Shown: positions 8,924 through 18,385, counted from the first letter of the stretch. The stretch is 64,000 nucleotides of DNA from Campylobacter canadensis (GCF_013177655.1 NZ_CP035946.1:1488001-1552000); one strand, 5' to 3'. Program-made: numbers and translations. Notes: generated by a model not told the origin, from the sequence alone.

Positions 8924-9782
8924 ATATGTATTTGTATATTTGCTGCAAGTCTTTTTCTGATTTAATATTTAGTTTTGTTCTTAGGAATTTATTGTTAAAA
9001 GTTCTTTGTCTTTTTGCAAATTGTCTTGTGTGAATTACGATTAATTCTTTTAATTCATCAATGCTTTTTATTTCTTTTTTGTAATATTGTATTATTTCTT
9101 TTGCGCCAATACATTGTAATGCCTTTACATCTTTATATTCTTTATAAAGATTTATAACCTCATCAAGTACATTATCATCAAACATTTTATTTGTTCTTTG
9201 CACTATTCTTTCATTTAAAAGTTCTTTTTCCCAGCATAATTCAAAAATATCAATATCGCTAATTAAAGCTTTTTTAGTATTATTTTTTAGCCAAAGGCTT
9301 GGAATTTCATTTGTGCGTTTATAAATACTATACCACTTAAGTAATCTAAAATTATCGTTTTTTAAAATCACACTTTCTTTATCAAGCTCTTGCATTAAAT
9401 TATAAATTTCATCAAAGCTAATATCAATTTTTACATCTTCAATTTTAGGCGCTAAACCCTGCATTAAAGCATACAAATAAAAAGCACTTCCGCCGCAAAT
9501 TAATAAATCTTTATTATGTTTTATACAATGCTCTTTAGCTTTTAAATATTCATTAAAAAATAAAGCTACATTAAATTCGCTATCAAGATTAATAATATCA
9601 ATTCCAAAATAGCTAAGCTCATTTAGCATTTTTTTATCAACCTTAGCACTAACAATATTTAATTGTTTATAAATACATAAACTATCAAGGCTTAAAATCG
9701 CCATATTATTTTTTAACGCTATTTCGTGGGATAAAGCACTTTTAGCACTTGCAGTTGTTCCTAAAATAGCTATTGTTTTCAT
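8922..9782 (-). CDS. miaA: tRNA dimethylallyltransferase
   Basis: MiaA adds the dimethylallyl group to A37 of tRNAs reading UNN codons. The 286-aa product opens with the P-loop GTTASAKSALSHEIA, in which the family's usual GxTxxGKS has Ala before Lys. The conserved LSLDSLCIYKQLNIVSAK and CGGSAFYLYAL regions follow, and the tail carries TRQFAKRQRTFN, the tRNA-binding signature. It is transcribed divergently from the ubiA-moaA operon. The single-residue P-loop change resembles other Campylobacter MiaA proteins as far as I recall and does not argue against function. Confidence 0.92.
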   Translation of the reverse strand: MKTIAILGTTASAKSALSHEIALKNNMAILSLDSLCIYKQLNIVSAKVDKKMLNELSYFGIDIINLDSEFNVALFFNEYLKAKEHCIKHNKDLLICGGSAFYLYALMQGLAPKIEDVKIDISFDEIYNLMQELDKESVILKNDNFRLLKWYSIYKRTNEIPSLWLKNNTKKALISDIDIFELCWEKELLNERIVQRTNKMFDDNVLDEVINLYKEYKDVKALQCIGAKEIIQYYKKEIKSIDELKELIVIHTRQFAKRQRTFNNKFLRTKLNIKSEKDLQQIYKYI

Positions 9783-9805
9783 TAAATGCTCCTTAATTAA
9801 TTTTG

Positions 9806-9811
9806 TATAAA
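9806..9811 (+). promoter_or_regulatory. -10 box of the ubiA-moaA-queE-queD operon
   Basis: TATAAA after TTTTG in the 52-nt divergent gap between miaA and ubiA, 24 nt before the ATG at 9835. AAAGGA at about 9823 is the ribosome-binding site. Confidence 0.4.
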
Positions 9812-9834
9812 CTAAACCTTTTAAAGGATTTTAT

Positions 9835-10704
9835 ATGCAAAAATTTAAAAATATTTTGGATTTAATAGTGTTTAAGCATAGCATTTTTGCGTTACCGTTC
9901 TTGCTAGTTTCTATGCTTAGTGCTATTCGTTTATATGATTTAAGTTTTTTTAATGTTATTATACCTTTTATTTTAGCTATATTTTGTGCAGTTTTTGCAC
10001 GCTCATATGCTATGGCTTTAAATAGATTTTTAGATGCAAATATTGATATTTTAAATGAAAGAACAAAAAATCGCCCAAGCGTAGATGGTAGAATAGGAAG
10101 ATTTAATCTTTGTATTTTTATCTTTGTAAATGCTTTTTTATTTATTGTTTTTTCATATTTTATAAATATCACTTGCTTTTATTTGTCATTTTTTGTGTTA
10201 ATACTACTTGCAAGTTATTCTTTATTTAAAAGATTTAGCTATTTAGCACATATTATTTTAGGCTTATGTCTTGGCTTTTCTTGTATTGCAGGAGAATTGG
10301 TATTAACCTCAAGCATAAGCGTGTATTCACTTGCATTGTGTTTTGCTGTTTGTTTTTGGACTGCTGGATTTGATTGTCTTTATGCTTTGCAAGATATGGA
10401 ATTTGATAAAGAGCATAAACTATTTTCCATTCCAGCTTGTTTTGGTGCAAAGGCTACTTTGTTTATAGCTGCTATATTTCACTTACTTGCAGTTTTATTT
10501 TGGTTATTATTCTTTGTAAGCATTCATTCAGGAAAGGTTGCTTATGTTGGTTTAATGATAATAGCATTACTTTTAACTTTAGAGCATCTAATAGTTAGAA
10601 AAGATACAAAACATATTCAAAGAGCCTTTTTTGATATTAATGCTTTAGTTAGTATTTTATTTTTAATAATATTTTTACTTGATTGGAAACTTTTTAATGT
10701 ATGA
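9835..10704 (+). CDS. UbiA-family prenyltransferase (menaquinone pathway, MqnP/UbiA)
   Basis: A 289-aa membrane prenyltransferase with about eight helices. The first Asp-rich motif is visible in NRFLDANIDILNERTKNRP and the second in DCLYALQDMEFDKEHKL. Campylobacter makes menaquinone by the futalosine route, so the likely reaction is prenylation of the futalosine-derived naphthoate (MqnP role) rather than ubiquinone synthesis; this is inferred from known physiology. It heads an operon that continues to 14951. Confidence 0.85.
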   Translation: MQKFKNILDLIVFKHSIFALPFLLVSMLSAIRLYDLSFFNVIIPFILAIFCAVFARSYAMALNRFLDANIDILNERTKNRPSVDGRIGRFNLCIFIFVNAFLFIVFSYFINITCFYLSFFVLILLASYSLFKRFSYLAHIILGLCLGFSCIAGELVLTSSISVYSLALCFAVCFWTAGFDCLYALQDMEFDKEHKLFSIPACFGAKATLFIAAIFHLLAVLFWLLFFVSIHSGKVAYVGLMIIALLLTLEHLIVRKDTKHIQRAFFDINALVSILFLIIFLLDWKLFNV

Positions 10705-11164
10705 AGCAAGAATAAAAATTGACTTAAATATTGACGATAATGAACTTTTCTTACAAGAATTTAATAGTGTTAATTATCAAAAAGGTTTAAAAGAATTTAT
10801 GCACAAAGCAGCAAGAGTTGAATTTAGCAAAGAAGAAGCCTTGCTTTTTGAGCTTTTATGTGATATCAAAAAAGACCTATCAATGATAATTGATGTTAAA
10901 AATAATAATTTTATAAAGCTAAGCACTACTACCATGAGTGTTCAGCTTGATTATGAGCAAATTAAAATACAAGATGAAGTAAAAATAGATAATAACTATT
11001 ATTTAAGATTATATTTAAATGATATAGTAATTTGTATTTTTGCAAAAGCAATTAGCACTAATGTATTAAAAATAACTAAAATTAAAAGATATGATGCAGA
11101 GGTTTTGGATAGATTTGTAGCAGATGTGCAAAGAAGTATAATTTCAAATAAGGCAAAGCAATGA
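10697..11164 (+). CDS. Conserved hypothetical protein (155 aa)
   Basis: A soluble, acidic 155-aa protein without signal peptide or membrane helix. I start it at the ATG at 10697 (MYEARIKID), which overlaps ubiA by 8 nt; an in-frame TTG six codons earlier is less likely. No domain is recognised. A hypothetical gene occupies the same place between ubiA and moaA in C. jejuni as I recall, so it is probably an old operon member. It overlaps the next gene by ATGA. Confidence 0.75.
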   Translation: MYEARIKIDLNIDDNELFLQEFNSVNYQKGLKEFMHKAARVEFSKEEALLFELLCDIKKDLSMIIDVKNNNFIKLSTTTMSVQLDYEQIKIQDEVKIDNNYYLRLYLNDIVICIFAKAISTNVLKITKIKRYDAEVLDRFVADVQRSIISNKAKQ

Positions 11165-11679
11165 CAATTGATATGATAATATATTTTATTTTTATGGTTT
11201 TAATAGCTGTTTTATTCTTATATTTAAGATTAATAAATAAAGATTACGAAGATAAAATTGAAGGAATTTGTAAAACTTTAGATAATAATTTAAAAAACAT
11301 ACATAATTTAAAAAAAGAATTAGAATCTTTAAACACAAACATAAAGCTATTACAAAATAACTCAAAAAATAAATTTGATGATGATATGATTAAAAATTGT
11401 GAATACTTAATTCACTCAATAATAGATGAAAGATTAAACGATATTGATTATAGCTTAAATGGTGTTTATAAAGCAGTTAGCGATGTTGAAAAAAATCAAG
11501 TTGAAACAAATGATACAATAAATCAAATTCGTAATTCTTATTCAAGTTTAAAGGTAGATGAAGAAGAAGATAAAATTCTAGCTTACAAACTGCACCAAGA
11601 AGGTAAAAGCATAGAAGAAATAGCTAAGATTTTGAGAAAAAGTCCGCAAGTAATTAATATAATCTTAAAAACAATTTAA
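11161..11679 (+). CDS. Membrane-anchored coiled-coil protein with C-terminal HTH-like segment
   Basis: A 172-aa protein: one N-terminal transmembrane helix (about residues 4-23), a long charged coiled coil (about 28-125), and a C-terminal segment EGKSIEEIAKILRKSPQVINIIL with the spacing of a sigma-70 region-4-like or MarR-like helix-turn-helix. The same layout (anchor, coiled coil, terminal HTH) occurs in the DUF6115-type families of other bacteria. It overlaps its upstream neighbour by ATGA and precedes moaA by 9 nt. Function is unknown; the HTH could bind DNA or protein at the membrane. Confidence 0.7.
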   Translation: MTIDMIIYFIFMVLIAVLFLYLRLINKDYEDKIEGICKTLDNNLKNIHNLKKELESLNTNIKLLQNNSKNKFDDDMIKNCEYLIHSIIDERLNDIDYSLNGVYKAVSDVEKNQVETNDTINQIRNSYSSLKVDEEEDKILAYKLHQEGKSIEEIAKILRKSPQVINIILKTI

Positions 11680-11688
11680 AGGAAATAA

Positions 11689-12648
11689 ATGCTAATTGAT
11701 GGATATGGAAGAAAGATTAATTATCTTAGAATTTCTTTAACTCAAAGATGTAATTTTAGATGTTTATATTGCATGCCTAAGGTGCCTTTTACCTATCAAG
11801 CAAAAGAAAATTTATTAAGTTATGAAGAATTATTTTTATTTGCAAAATTATGTATAGATAAAGGCGTTGATAAAATACGCTTAACTGGTGGAGAACCGCT
11901 TGTTAGAAGTGACTTGGAAATTTTTATAAAAATGCTTACTGATTATAAAAGTGATTTAGATTTAGCACTTACAACAAACGGATATTTATTAAAAGATAAA
12001 GCAAAAGCCTTAAAAGATGCAGGTTTAAAAAGAATAAATGTATCCTTAGACACCTTAAAGCCTCAAAGAGCGAAATTAATATCTCAAATAGATATGCTTG
12101 ATGTGGTTATTGATGGAATTAATGAAGCATTAAAAGTTGGCTTAAAAGTAAAACTAAACTGCGTTCCTTTAAAAAATATAAACGACGATGAATTGTGTGA
12201 TTTATTAGAATTTGCAAAAAGTAAAAATATGCAAATAAGATTTATAGAATTTATGGAAAATGAACACGCTTATGGGCAATTAAAAGGCTTAGATACTGAA
12301 GAAATAATTACTATTTTAAAAAAGAAATTTAATTTTACCCCAAGTTTTAAAGAAGCAAATTCTCCTGCGAGTTTATTTTGTTTAGATGATGGATATATTT
12401 TTGGTATTATAAATCCTCATAAACACGATTTTTGTGAAAGTTGCAATAGAATTAGGCTTAGTGCAGAAGGTTTTTTAATACCTTGTTTATATTTTGATGA
12501 GGCAATGAGTATTAAAAACGCAATTAGAAATAATGATATAAACAAAGCCTTAGAAATTTTAAACAATGTTTTAGAAAACAAGCCTGAAAAAAACCGCTGG
12601 CAAAGTAATATAAAATCAGCTCGTTCTTTTTCTCAAACGGGTGGCTAA
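11689..12648 (+). CDS. moaA: GTP 3',8-cyclase (molybdenum cofactor step 1)
   Basis: This radical SAM enzyme converts GTP to 3',8-cyclo-GTP for molybdopterin. The 319-aa product has the N-terminal cluster motif CNFRCLYC, the SAM-binding TGGEPL, and the C-terminal substrate-side cluster [20 protein letters not shown]. The C-terminal Gly-Gly needed for catalysis is present (FSQTGG). AAAGGAAATAA precedes the ATG. It overlaps queE by one base. Molybdopterin is needed by the formate, nitrate and sulfite enzymes of this group. Confidence 0.95.
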   Translation: MLIDGYGRKINYLRISLTQRCNFRCLYCMPKVPFTYQAKENLLSYEELFLFAKLCIDKGVDKIRLTGGEPLVRSDLEIFIKMLTDYKSDLDLALTTNGYLLKDKAKALKDAGLKRINVSLDTLKPQRAKLISQIDMLDVVIDGINEALKVGLKVKLNCVPLKNINDDELCDLLEFAKSKNMQIRFIEFMENEHAYGQLKGLDTEEIITILKKKFNFTPSFKEANSPASLFCLDDGYIFGIINPHKHDFCESCNRIRLSAEGFLIPCLYFDEAMSIKNAIRNNDINKALEILNNVLENKPEKNRWQSNIKSARSFSQTGG

Positions 12649-13358
12649 TGAAAGTAGTTGAAACCTTTTTAAGCATACAAGCTGAAGGAATGTTTAGCGG
12701 TAGATATGCTTTTTTTATTCGCTTTGCAGGTTGCAATTTTAATTGCACTGGTTTTGGTGTAAAAAAAGATAATTTTATAGGCTGCGATACCATTAAAGCC
12801 GTGCAAACTAAGGCTTACTTGCATACTTATTTTGATTATAACGCAGATGAACTTATTGCTTTGGTAAAAAAACAAAAATCCAATCCTTTAATAGTAATTA
12901 CTGGTGGAGAGCCTTTACTTTTGCAAAATGATAAAGAATTTGTAAAATTGCTTTCTTTTTTAACTTTAAATTACGATGTGCAGTTTGAAAGCAATGCTAG
13001 TATTAAATTAAAAGAATATGATTTTTACAAAAAATGCTATTTTGCAATGGGGGTAAAATTAGCAAATTCTGGAGTTAAAAAAGAACTTAGAATTAATAAA
13101 GATGCGATTTTTAGTATAATTAAAAACTCAAAAAAAGCCTTTTTTAAATTTGTAATTAATGATGAAAAAGATTTAGATGAACTTTATGAAATTATTAATG
13201 ATTTTAAAGATACTAGTGTATATTTAATGCCGATGGGCTCAACTAATAAAGAGCTTAGTTTAAATGCAAAAAAGGTTTTTGAACTTTGTGTAAAACATAG
13301 TTTTAATTATTCTGATAGATTGCACATTAGAATTTATGATGATAAAGAGGGCGTATGA
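12648..13358 (+). CDS. queE: 7-carboxy-7-deazaguanine synthase (radical SAM)
   Basis: QueE contracts 6-carboxy-tetrahydropterin to 7-carboxy-7-deazaguanine in queuosine synthesis. The 236-aa product begins VETFLSIQAEGMFSGRYAFFIRFAGCNFNC, and ITGGEPLL is the SAM-binding motif. The three cluster cysteines are C29, C33 and C46, giving CX3CX12C: a 10-residue insertion replaces the canonical CX2C spacing. QueE is known to tolerate variant cluster loops in some lineages. It is followed by queD with ATGA overlap, confirming the pathway. Confidence 0.92.
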   Translation: MKVVETFLSIQAEGMFSGRYAFFIRFAGCNFNCTGFGVKKDNFIGCDTIKAVQTKAYLHTYFDYNADELIALVKKQKSNPLIVITGGEPLLLQNDKEFVKLLSFLTLNYDVQFESNASIKLKEYDFYKKCYFAMGVKLANSGVKKELRINKDAIFSIIKNSKKAFFKFVINDEKDLDELYEIINDFKDTSVYLMPMGSTNKELSLNAKKVFELCVKHSFNYSDRLHIRIYDDKEGV

Positions 13359-13933
13359 TAATAGGAAAATTATTTGAATTTGAAAATGCACATATTGTAA
13401 GAAATTGTAGCTCAAAACGCTGTAAAACAAGCATTCACGGGCATTCTTACAAATTATTACTTTGCCTTAGCGCTAAAAGGCTTGATAATGCTGGAATGGT
13501 TTATGATTTTGGCTTACTAAAAAAAGAAATAAAGCAAATTATTGACGCCTTTGACCATAGCATTTGCCTTTGGGAAAATGATGATATAAATTACATAAAC
13601 GATATTAAAAAACATTCATTAAGATGGATAAGTTTGCCTTGCAATATTAGTGCTGAAAATTTAAGCATTATTTTTTATGCACTTATTTATAAAATTTTAC
13701 AAAATACTAAAACTCAAAATAATGAAGACAAAATAAAAATAAACTCAATTAGATTAAACGAAACAAGAACTGGCTTTGCACAGTGCGAATTTGATGATGT
13801 GTTTGATGAAAATGGCGAATGCGTTTATGATTTAAATAAAATTAAATTTAGCGATGAAATCAATCAAGAAAACGATAATTTATTAGCAAAAATACTAAAT
13901 TCAAATAGCTTTATTAACCCTAAGGAAGTATAA
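13355..13933 (+). CDS. queD: 6-carboxy-tetrahydropterin synthase
   Basis: QueD converts dihydroneopterin triphosphate to 6-carboxy-tetrahydropterin, the substrate of QueE. The zinc-binding histidines are in FENAHIV and SIHGHSY, and the active-site region AFDHSICL and C-terminal NETRTGFAQCEF are in place. At 192 aa it is longer than E. coli QueD (about 120 aa), with extra sequence around residues 80-130 and at the C terminus. It overlaps queE by 4 nt. Confidence 0.92.
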   Translation: MIIGKLFEFENAHIVRNCSSKRCKTSIHGHSYKLLLCLSAKRLDNAGMVYDFGLLKKEIKQIIDAFDHSICLWENDDINYINDIKKHSLRWISLPCNISAENLSIIFYALIYKILQNTKTQNNEDKIKINSIRLNETRTGFAQCEFDDVFDENGECVYDLNKIKFSDEINQENDNLLAKILNSNSFINPKEV

Positions 13934-14308
13934 ATGAGCGATTTTATTAGCATTCACATATTTTTTGTATATTTTTTACTTTTTTTAGAGTTTTTATATT
14001 TGTTTTTTACTCAATATTTTAAAGATGCACATTCTTATATTTTTAGAATTAGAGTATTTTTACCGCTTTATTATTCTGTTTTAGCGGCTTGTTTTTTTAC
14101 AGGAATTTTACTTGAAGCATTTAAACATTTTGATAATTATTCTTTTAAATATAGCTTAGTTTTTATATTAATTTTGCTTTTAAGTATTTATGAATTTATT
14201 CTTTTTAAAAAAACAAGAAAGCAAAAAAAAGTAAAGGATTTTAAAAAATACGCCTTAATTATTGAATTTATTAAATTATTAGGAAGCATAAGTGTTATTT
14301 TATTATGA
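13934..14308 (+). CDS. Small integral membrane protein of unknown function
   Basis: A 124-aa, strongly hydrophobic protein with about four predicted membrane helices separated by short polar loops and a basic stretch (FKKTRKQKKVKDFKK). It starts immediately after the queD stop and overlaps rsmE by 17 nt, so it is a genuine operon member. Its fold resembles the CopD/HupE-type small membrane families only in size and topology; I do not name it. Confidence 0.7.
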   Translation: MSDFISIHIFFVYFLLFLEFLYLFFTQYFKDAHSYIFRIRVFLPLYYSVLAACFFTGILLEAFKHFDNYSFKYSLVFILILLLSIYEFILFKKTRKQKKVKDFKKYALIIEFIKLLGSISVILL

Positions 14309-14951
14309 TGAAAATGCTGGAAATGAGCAAATAATAATAAAAGAATTATCTCATTTTAAAGCAAGAAGACAAAAGGTAAATGATATAGTAAATATAAGCA
14401 AATTAGATGGTTTTTTATACTCATATAAAATTATTAATTTTGAAAAAAGGCAAATCATTTTGCAGCTTCTTAGTAAAAAAGATTTTGTAAATAATAATGC
14501 TTTTACCCATCTTGCCTTAGCTATGATTGAGCTTGATAGCTTGTATGAAATTTTGCCTTATTTAAATGAGCTTGGACTTAGCAAACTTTATTTAGTTTAT
14601 TGCGATTATTCTCAAAAAAACATTAAATTTGATGAAAAACAACAAAATAAAGCAAAAAGAATTTTAATTAATTCTAGTATGCAGTGCGCTAGAGCTGATA
14701 TTTTAGAAATTGAAGTTTTTAAAGATTTAAAAAGCTTAAAAGATGCTAAAGGCGAGCTTTGTTTAATTGATTTTAGTGCTAATGAACTTTGCGAATTTGA
14801 TAATAAAAAACTTTATGTAATAGGCCCTGAAGGTGGATTTTCTAAAAAAGAACTTAGCGAATATAAGCTAAAAGCATTAAATACAAAGTTAATTTTAAAA
14901 GCAAAAAATGCTGCACTTTATCTTAATTCAAATATACAATCACGCTTGTAA
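14292..14951 (+). CDS. rsmE: 16S rRNA (uracil-1498-N3)-methyltransferase
   Basis: RsmE methylates U1498 of 16S rRNA. This 219-aa SPOUT-class enzyme has the knot signature VIGPEGGFSKKEL and a C-terminal LKAKNAALYLNSNIQSRL matching the family's LRTETA helix region. The start is GTG at 14292 (encoding MLFYYDENAG), supported by the RsmE-like N terminus and an AGGA 8 nt upstream, so it begins inside the preceding gene. It ends the operon that began at 9835. Confidence 0.9.
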   Translation: MLFYYDENAGNEQIIIKELSHFKARRQKVNDIVNISKLDGFLYSYKIINFEKRQIILQLLSKKDFVNNNAFTHLALAMIELDSLYEILPYLNELGLSKLYLVYCDYSQKNIKFDEKQQNKAKRILINSSMQCARADILEIEVFKDLKSLKDAKGELCLIDFSANELCEFDNKKLYVIGPEGGFSKKELSEYKLKALNTKLILKAKNAALYLNSNIQSRL

Positions 14952-15123
14952 GGAATTTAATTAAGCAAATAAACATTAAAGGCTAAATCATTACAATTAA
15001 TACTATTTATATTTAAAGTGTTTTATTATTTAAGGCAAATAAATACACTTAATCATATAAAAGAATTGTTTATTTGATTTATTTTGTTATAAATCTTTTT
15101 TTAATCTTTTTTAAGGAAATCTT
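14952..15123. other. Intergenic region with candidate promoter
   Basis: 172 nt of AT-rich DNA. The hexamer TATAAA at 15088-15093, following TTTATTTTGT, is a plausible -10 for the HemN-like gene. AAGGAAATC precedes the ATG at 15124. Short related pieces (GCAAATAAAC near 14964, GTTTATTTGA near 15068) form a loose inverted repeat. No gene is seen. Confidence 0.35.
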
Positions 15124-16377
15124 ATGAATTTGTTGCAAAAGTCTATAATTTCTTATTCAAGTTATTACATTAAAAAACAATTAGAAAAAAAATTTATTTT
15201 AAAAAATGATGTGATGATTGAAAAGCAAGCAAGCAAAGATACTATGCTTTACATTCATATTCCCTTTTGTCATACTTTTTGTACTTATTGTTCTTTTCAT
15301 AAATTTGCTTATGAAGAAAGCAAGTGTAAGCAATATTTTAAAATTCTAAGAAAAGAGCTAGAACTTTTACATTCTTTAGGTTATAGCTTTAATACGCTTT
15401 ATGTTGGCGGTGGTACAACCTTAATTAATGAAGAAGAATTATTAATAACTTTACAATTATGCAAAAAATTATTTCCTATTAAAGAAATTTCTTGTGAAAG
15501 CGACCCAAACCACATTGATGAAAATAAACTTCAAATGTTTAAAGGTTATATTGATAGATTAAGCTGCGGAGTACAAAGTTTTAATGATGATATTTTAGAA
15601 AAAACTTCTCGCTTAGCTAAATTTGGTAATTCAAAACAACTTATTAAAAAACTTGAAAAGGCAATAGGAATTCTACCTACTTTTAGCATTGATTTAATTT
15701 TTAATTTTCCTTTTGAAAATGAAGAAATTTTATTAAATAATATAAATATTGCAAAAAGTTTAAATCCTGAGCAAATAACATTTTATCCGCTTATGAAATC
15801 AAATATAACAAAAAAGGCAATCGCAGCAAAATTTGGACAAGGTGCAAAGGATAATGAATATTTATTTTATAAAATAATTTGCGATGAATTTAGCGATTAC
15901 AAGCAAAATAATGCTTGGTCTTTTTCAAAAAACAAAAACTCTTTTAATGATGAATATGTAAGCACTCATCATGAATATATTGGAGCTGGAAGTGGAGCAT
16001 TTAGCTTTCAAAACAATAAATTATTAATTAATGCTTTTTGTCTTGATGAATATGAAAAACTAATAAACACAAAGCAAAATGCAAATATCTCTTATATTGA
16101 TTTTACAAATGAAGATGTGATTGATTATGTATTTTTAAGTGAATTTTTTTCAGGTAGTGTTGATATTAATAAATTAAATAAAGCTTATAATTGCGATATT
16201 ATCAAGCATTTAGGTATAAATTATAAAGCTCTTGAGTTTTTAAATATAACAAATACTAAAAATAATATAATAAACACTACATTTTTTGCTAGATATCTAG
16301 CCTTAGTGTTAATGAAAGAATTTTATATTAATATGGATAAATTAAGAGAACATTTTAAAAAGGCGATAAATCAATGA
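15124..16377 (+). CDS. HemN/HemW-like radical SAM protein
   Basis: A 417-aa cytosolic radical SAM protein of the coproporphyrinogen III oxidase-like family. The cluster motif CHTFCTYCSF (CX3CX2C) follows YIHIPF, and VGGGTTLI is the SAM-binding segment; SCGVQSFND and FNFPFENE are family hallmarks. It is not assignable to true HemN with certainty. HemW-type heme chaperones and ChuW/HutW heme-degrading enzymes share the same motifs. It overlaps the following AMIN-protein gene by 4 nt. Confidence 0.82.
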   Translation: MNLLQKSIISYSSYYIKKQLEKKFILKNDVMIEKQASKDTMLYIHIPFCHTFCTYCSFHKFAYEESKCKQYFKILRKELELLHSLGYSFNTLYVGGGTTLINEEELLITLQLCKKLFPIKEISCESDPNHIDENKLQMFKGYIDRLSCGVQSFNDDILEKTSRLAKFGNSKQLIKKLEKAIGILPTFSIDLIFNFPFENEEILLNNINIAKSLNPEQITFYPLMKSNITKKAIAAKFGQGAKDNEYLFYKIICDEFSDYKQNNAWSFSKNKNSFNDEYVSTHHEYIGAGSGAFSFQNNKLLINAFCLDEYEKLINTKQNANISYIDFTNEDVIDYVFLSEFFSGSVDINKLNKAYNCDIIKHLGINYKALEFLNITNTKNNIINTTFFARYLALVLMKEFYINMDKLREHFKKAINQ

Positions 16378-17072
16378 AAAAAATATTTTTTTTAATAATG
16401 CTTAATATCTTTCTTTTAGCTAGAGAAAACCCTTTTTCACCTATAATTTTTTTAAACAAACCTAGTATGATTGAAAATAAACAATTTTTAAATGAAATTA
16501 ATTTTTCTTTCCCGCAAGATGCAAGAATTTTAAAAAGCATTACTTTTAACTATATTGACCTAAACGCCAATGAAAGAAACTTTAAAATTAACATAAATGA
16601 AAGTGTTAATTTTAATGAAATTTATTCTTTAATCAATAAAAATAATTATGAAAAATCAAGAAATATTAAGCAAAATAAAGAAAATGATAAAGAATTATTA
16701 CAGGAAAAAATAATCAAAGATGAAGATAATTTACAACAACAAACAATACAAAATAAAGCAGATAAACAAAGTGATTTTACTTATATGAACAATGCAATGT
16801 CTTTAGAAATAAAAGATAACATAATAACAATTAATTCGTATTTTAAATTGCTAAGAAGATTTATGCTAAAAAATCCTAATCGCTTAGTTTTTGATTTTCA
16901 AATAACAACTACTCTTAAAAACGATAGTAAAATTTTAGAAAATAACTTGTATCTTAAAAAGATTGATTTTGGCGTACATCAAGACTTTTACAGGGTTGTT
17001 TTTACCCTAAATGGCTTGTATGATTACTCTTTAGATATAAATAAAAACATATATAAATTAGAATTAAAATAA
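16374..17072 (+). CDS. Exported AMIN-domain protein
   Basis: A 232-aa protein with an N-terminal signal peptide (IFFLIMLNIFLLA, cleavage near residue 17). A low-complexity, charged linker (about 85-130, rich in K, N, Q, E) leads to a C-terminal AMIN-like beta domain (about 145-232: RRFMLKNPNRLVFDF, HQDFYRVVFTLNG), a fold that binds peptidoglycan or other envelope polymers in the periplasm. Its start overlaps the HemN-like gene. It ends 10 nt before the NDH-2-like gene. Confidence 0.75.
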   Translation: MKKIFFLIMLNIFLLARENPFSPIIFLNKPSMIENKQFLNEINFSFPQDARILKSITFNYIDLNANERNFKININESVNFNEIYSLINKNNYEKSRNIKQNKENDKELLQEKIIKDEDNLQQQTIQNKADKQSDFTYMNNAMSLEIKDNIITINSYFKLLRRFMLKNPNRLVFDFQITTTLKNDSKILENNLYLKKIDFGVHQDFYRVVFTLNGLYDYSLDINKNIYKLELK

Positions 17073-17082
17073 AGGAGAAAAA

Positions 17083-18192
17083 ATGCAAAAAATTATACTA
17101 CTTGGAGCAGGATATGCTAATTTATCATTGATTAAAAGTTTAAACGAATATAGTCTTGATAATGCTGAATTTATTTTAGTAAATAATAATTCTTATCACT
17201 ATAAAACTACAGAATTGCACAAAATTGCAGCAAAGGAAGAAGGAAAAAATATAAAAATTGAATTAAATAAAATTCTTCCTGCTAAAGTCAAATTTATTCA
17301 AGATGAAGTAATAAGTATTCAAGAAGATAAAATTATTTGTAAAAACAACGAGCTATCATACGATAAAGTTGTCGTTGCGCTAGGAGCAAATAAAAATACA
17401 TTTGGTATAAGTGGGCTTGATGAATGCTATGAAATTTCAGATTACGAAAAAGCACTTTTAACACAAAAAACAATTTATGAAAATATACAAAAAGATGAAC
17501 AAAGTTATAAAAATATCGTAATTTGCGGTGCTGGTTTTAGCGGAATTGAGCTATGCGCTTCTCTTGCAATTATGTTAAAAAATCAAGCAAATATTTATAT
17601 AGTTGAGGCTATGGATGAGATTTTACCTATGTATCCAAAAAGTTTAGCACAAGTTGCAAGAAAATACCTTGAATCACTAGGGGTTAATATTTTAAGCTCT
17701 CATAAAATCATAAAAAAAGAAGGAGATAAATTATTTTTAAATGATGAAAATAATTTTATTGTATCAAAAAATATAATCTTTACAGCTGGTGTAAAAGGAA
17801 ATGAAGTTATAAATAACTCTTTTATGGCAAGCAAAAATAATAGAGTTTTAGTAAATAAATTCTTACAATGTGAAGAAAACAAAAACTGCTATGTAATAGG
17901 CGATTGCTCACTAATAATGAATAAAGAACGCCCCTTTGCACCAACAGCACAAATTGCCTGCAAACAAGGAGAATACTTAGCAAACTGCATTAATAAAATT
18001 CTTTTAAACAACGAAAACGAAATTAAAGAATTTAATTATATTGATAAAGGTAGCGTATGCTCACTTAGCAATCAAAATGCAATTGCATATATTTTAGATA
18101 AAGAATTTAGTGGTTTTAGTGCAAAATTACTAAAAAAATTCACAGAAATAAAATGGAATTTTAAATTAGAAGGTCTTAAATCTTTATTTTAA
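17083..18192 (+). CDS. NAD(P)/FAD-dependent oxidoreductase (type II NADH dehydrogenase-like)
   Basis: A 369-aa two-dinucleotide-binding flavoprotein. The FAD Rossmann motif is GAGYANLSLI at residue 8, the NAD Rossmann motif is VICGAGFSGIELC at about 145, and the second FAD motif is VIGDCSL near 270, followed by FAPTAQIACKQGEYLA. This order is that of NDH-2 and related quinone- or sulfide-oxidising enzymes. The Cys pair of sulfide:quinone reductases is not evident, so NADH:quinone oxidoreductase is preferred. It has an AAAGGAG ribosome-binding site. Confidence 0.8.
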   Translation: MQKIILLGAGYANLSLIKSLNEYSLDNAEFILVNNNSYHYKTTELHKIAAKEEGKNIKIELNKILPAKVKFIQDEVISIQEDKIICKNNELSYDKVVVALGANKNTFGISGLDECYEISDYEKALLTQKTIYENIQKDEQSYKNIVICGAGFSGIELCASLAIMLKNQANIYIVEAMDEILPMYPKSLAQVARKYLESLGVNILSSHKIIKKEGDKLFLNDENNFIVSKNIIFTAGVKGNEVINNSFMASKNNRVLVNKFLQCEENKNCYVIGDCSLIMNKERPFAPTAQIACKQGEYLANCINKILLNNENEIKEFNYIDKGSVCSLSNQNAIAYILDKEFSGFSAKLLKKFTEIKWNFKLEGLKSLF

Positions 18193-18292
18193 ATAAAGAT
18201 TTTAAGCTTTTACAACAAAAGCAAGAAAAGTAAGTCAAGCTTATTTTTCATTCTACTTTATGTTATGATTATTTAATTTTAAAAAGCTTAAA

Positions 18293-18369
18293 TGGCGCGG
18301 CGGACGGGGCTCGAACCCGCGACCTCCGGCGTGACAGGCCGATATTCTAACCAGCTGAACTACCGCCGC
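18293..18369 (-). tRNA. tRNA-Asp (anticodon GTC)
   Basis: Cloverleaf on the minus strand: acceptor GCGGCGG pairs with CCGCCGC, anticodon loop CTGTCAC, T arm GGTTCGAGC, encoded CCA at 18293-18295. Last of three tRNAs in the minus-strand direction. Confidence 0.95.
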
Positions 18370-18385
18370 AACCAAAATAAAAGAA

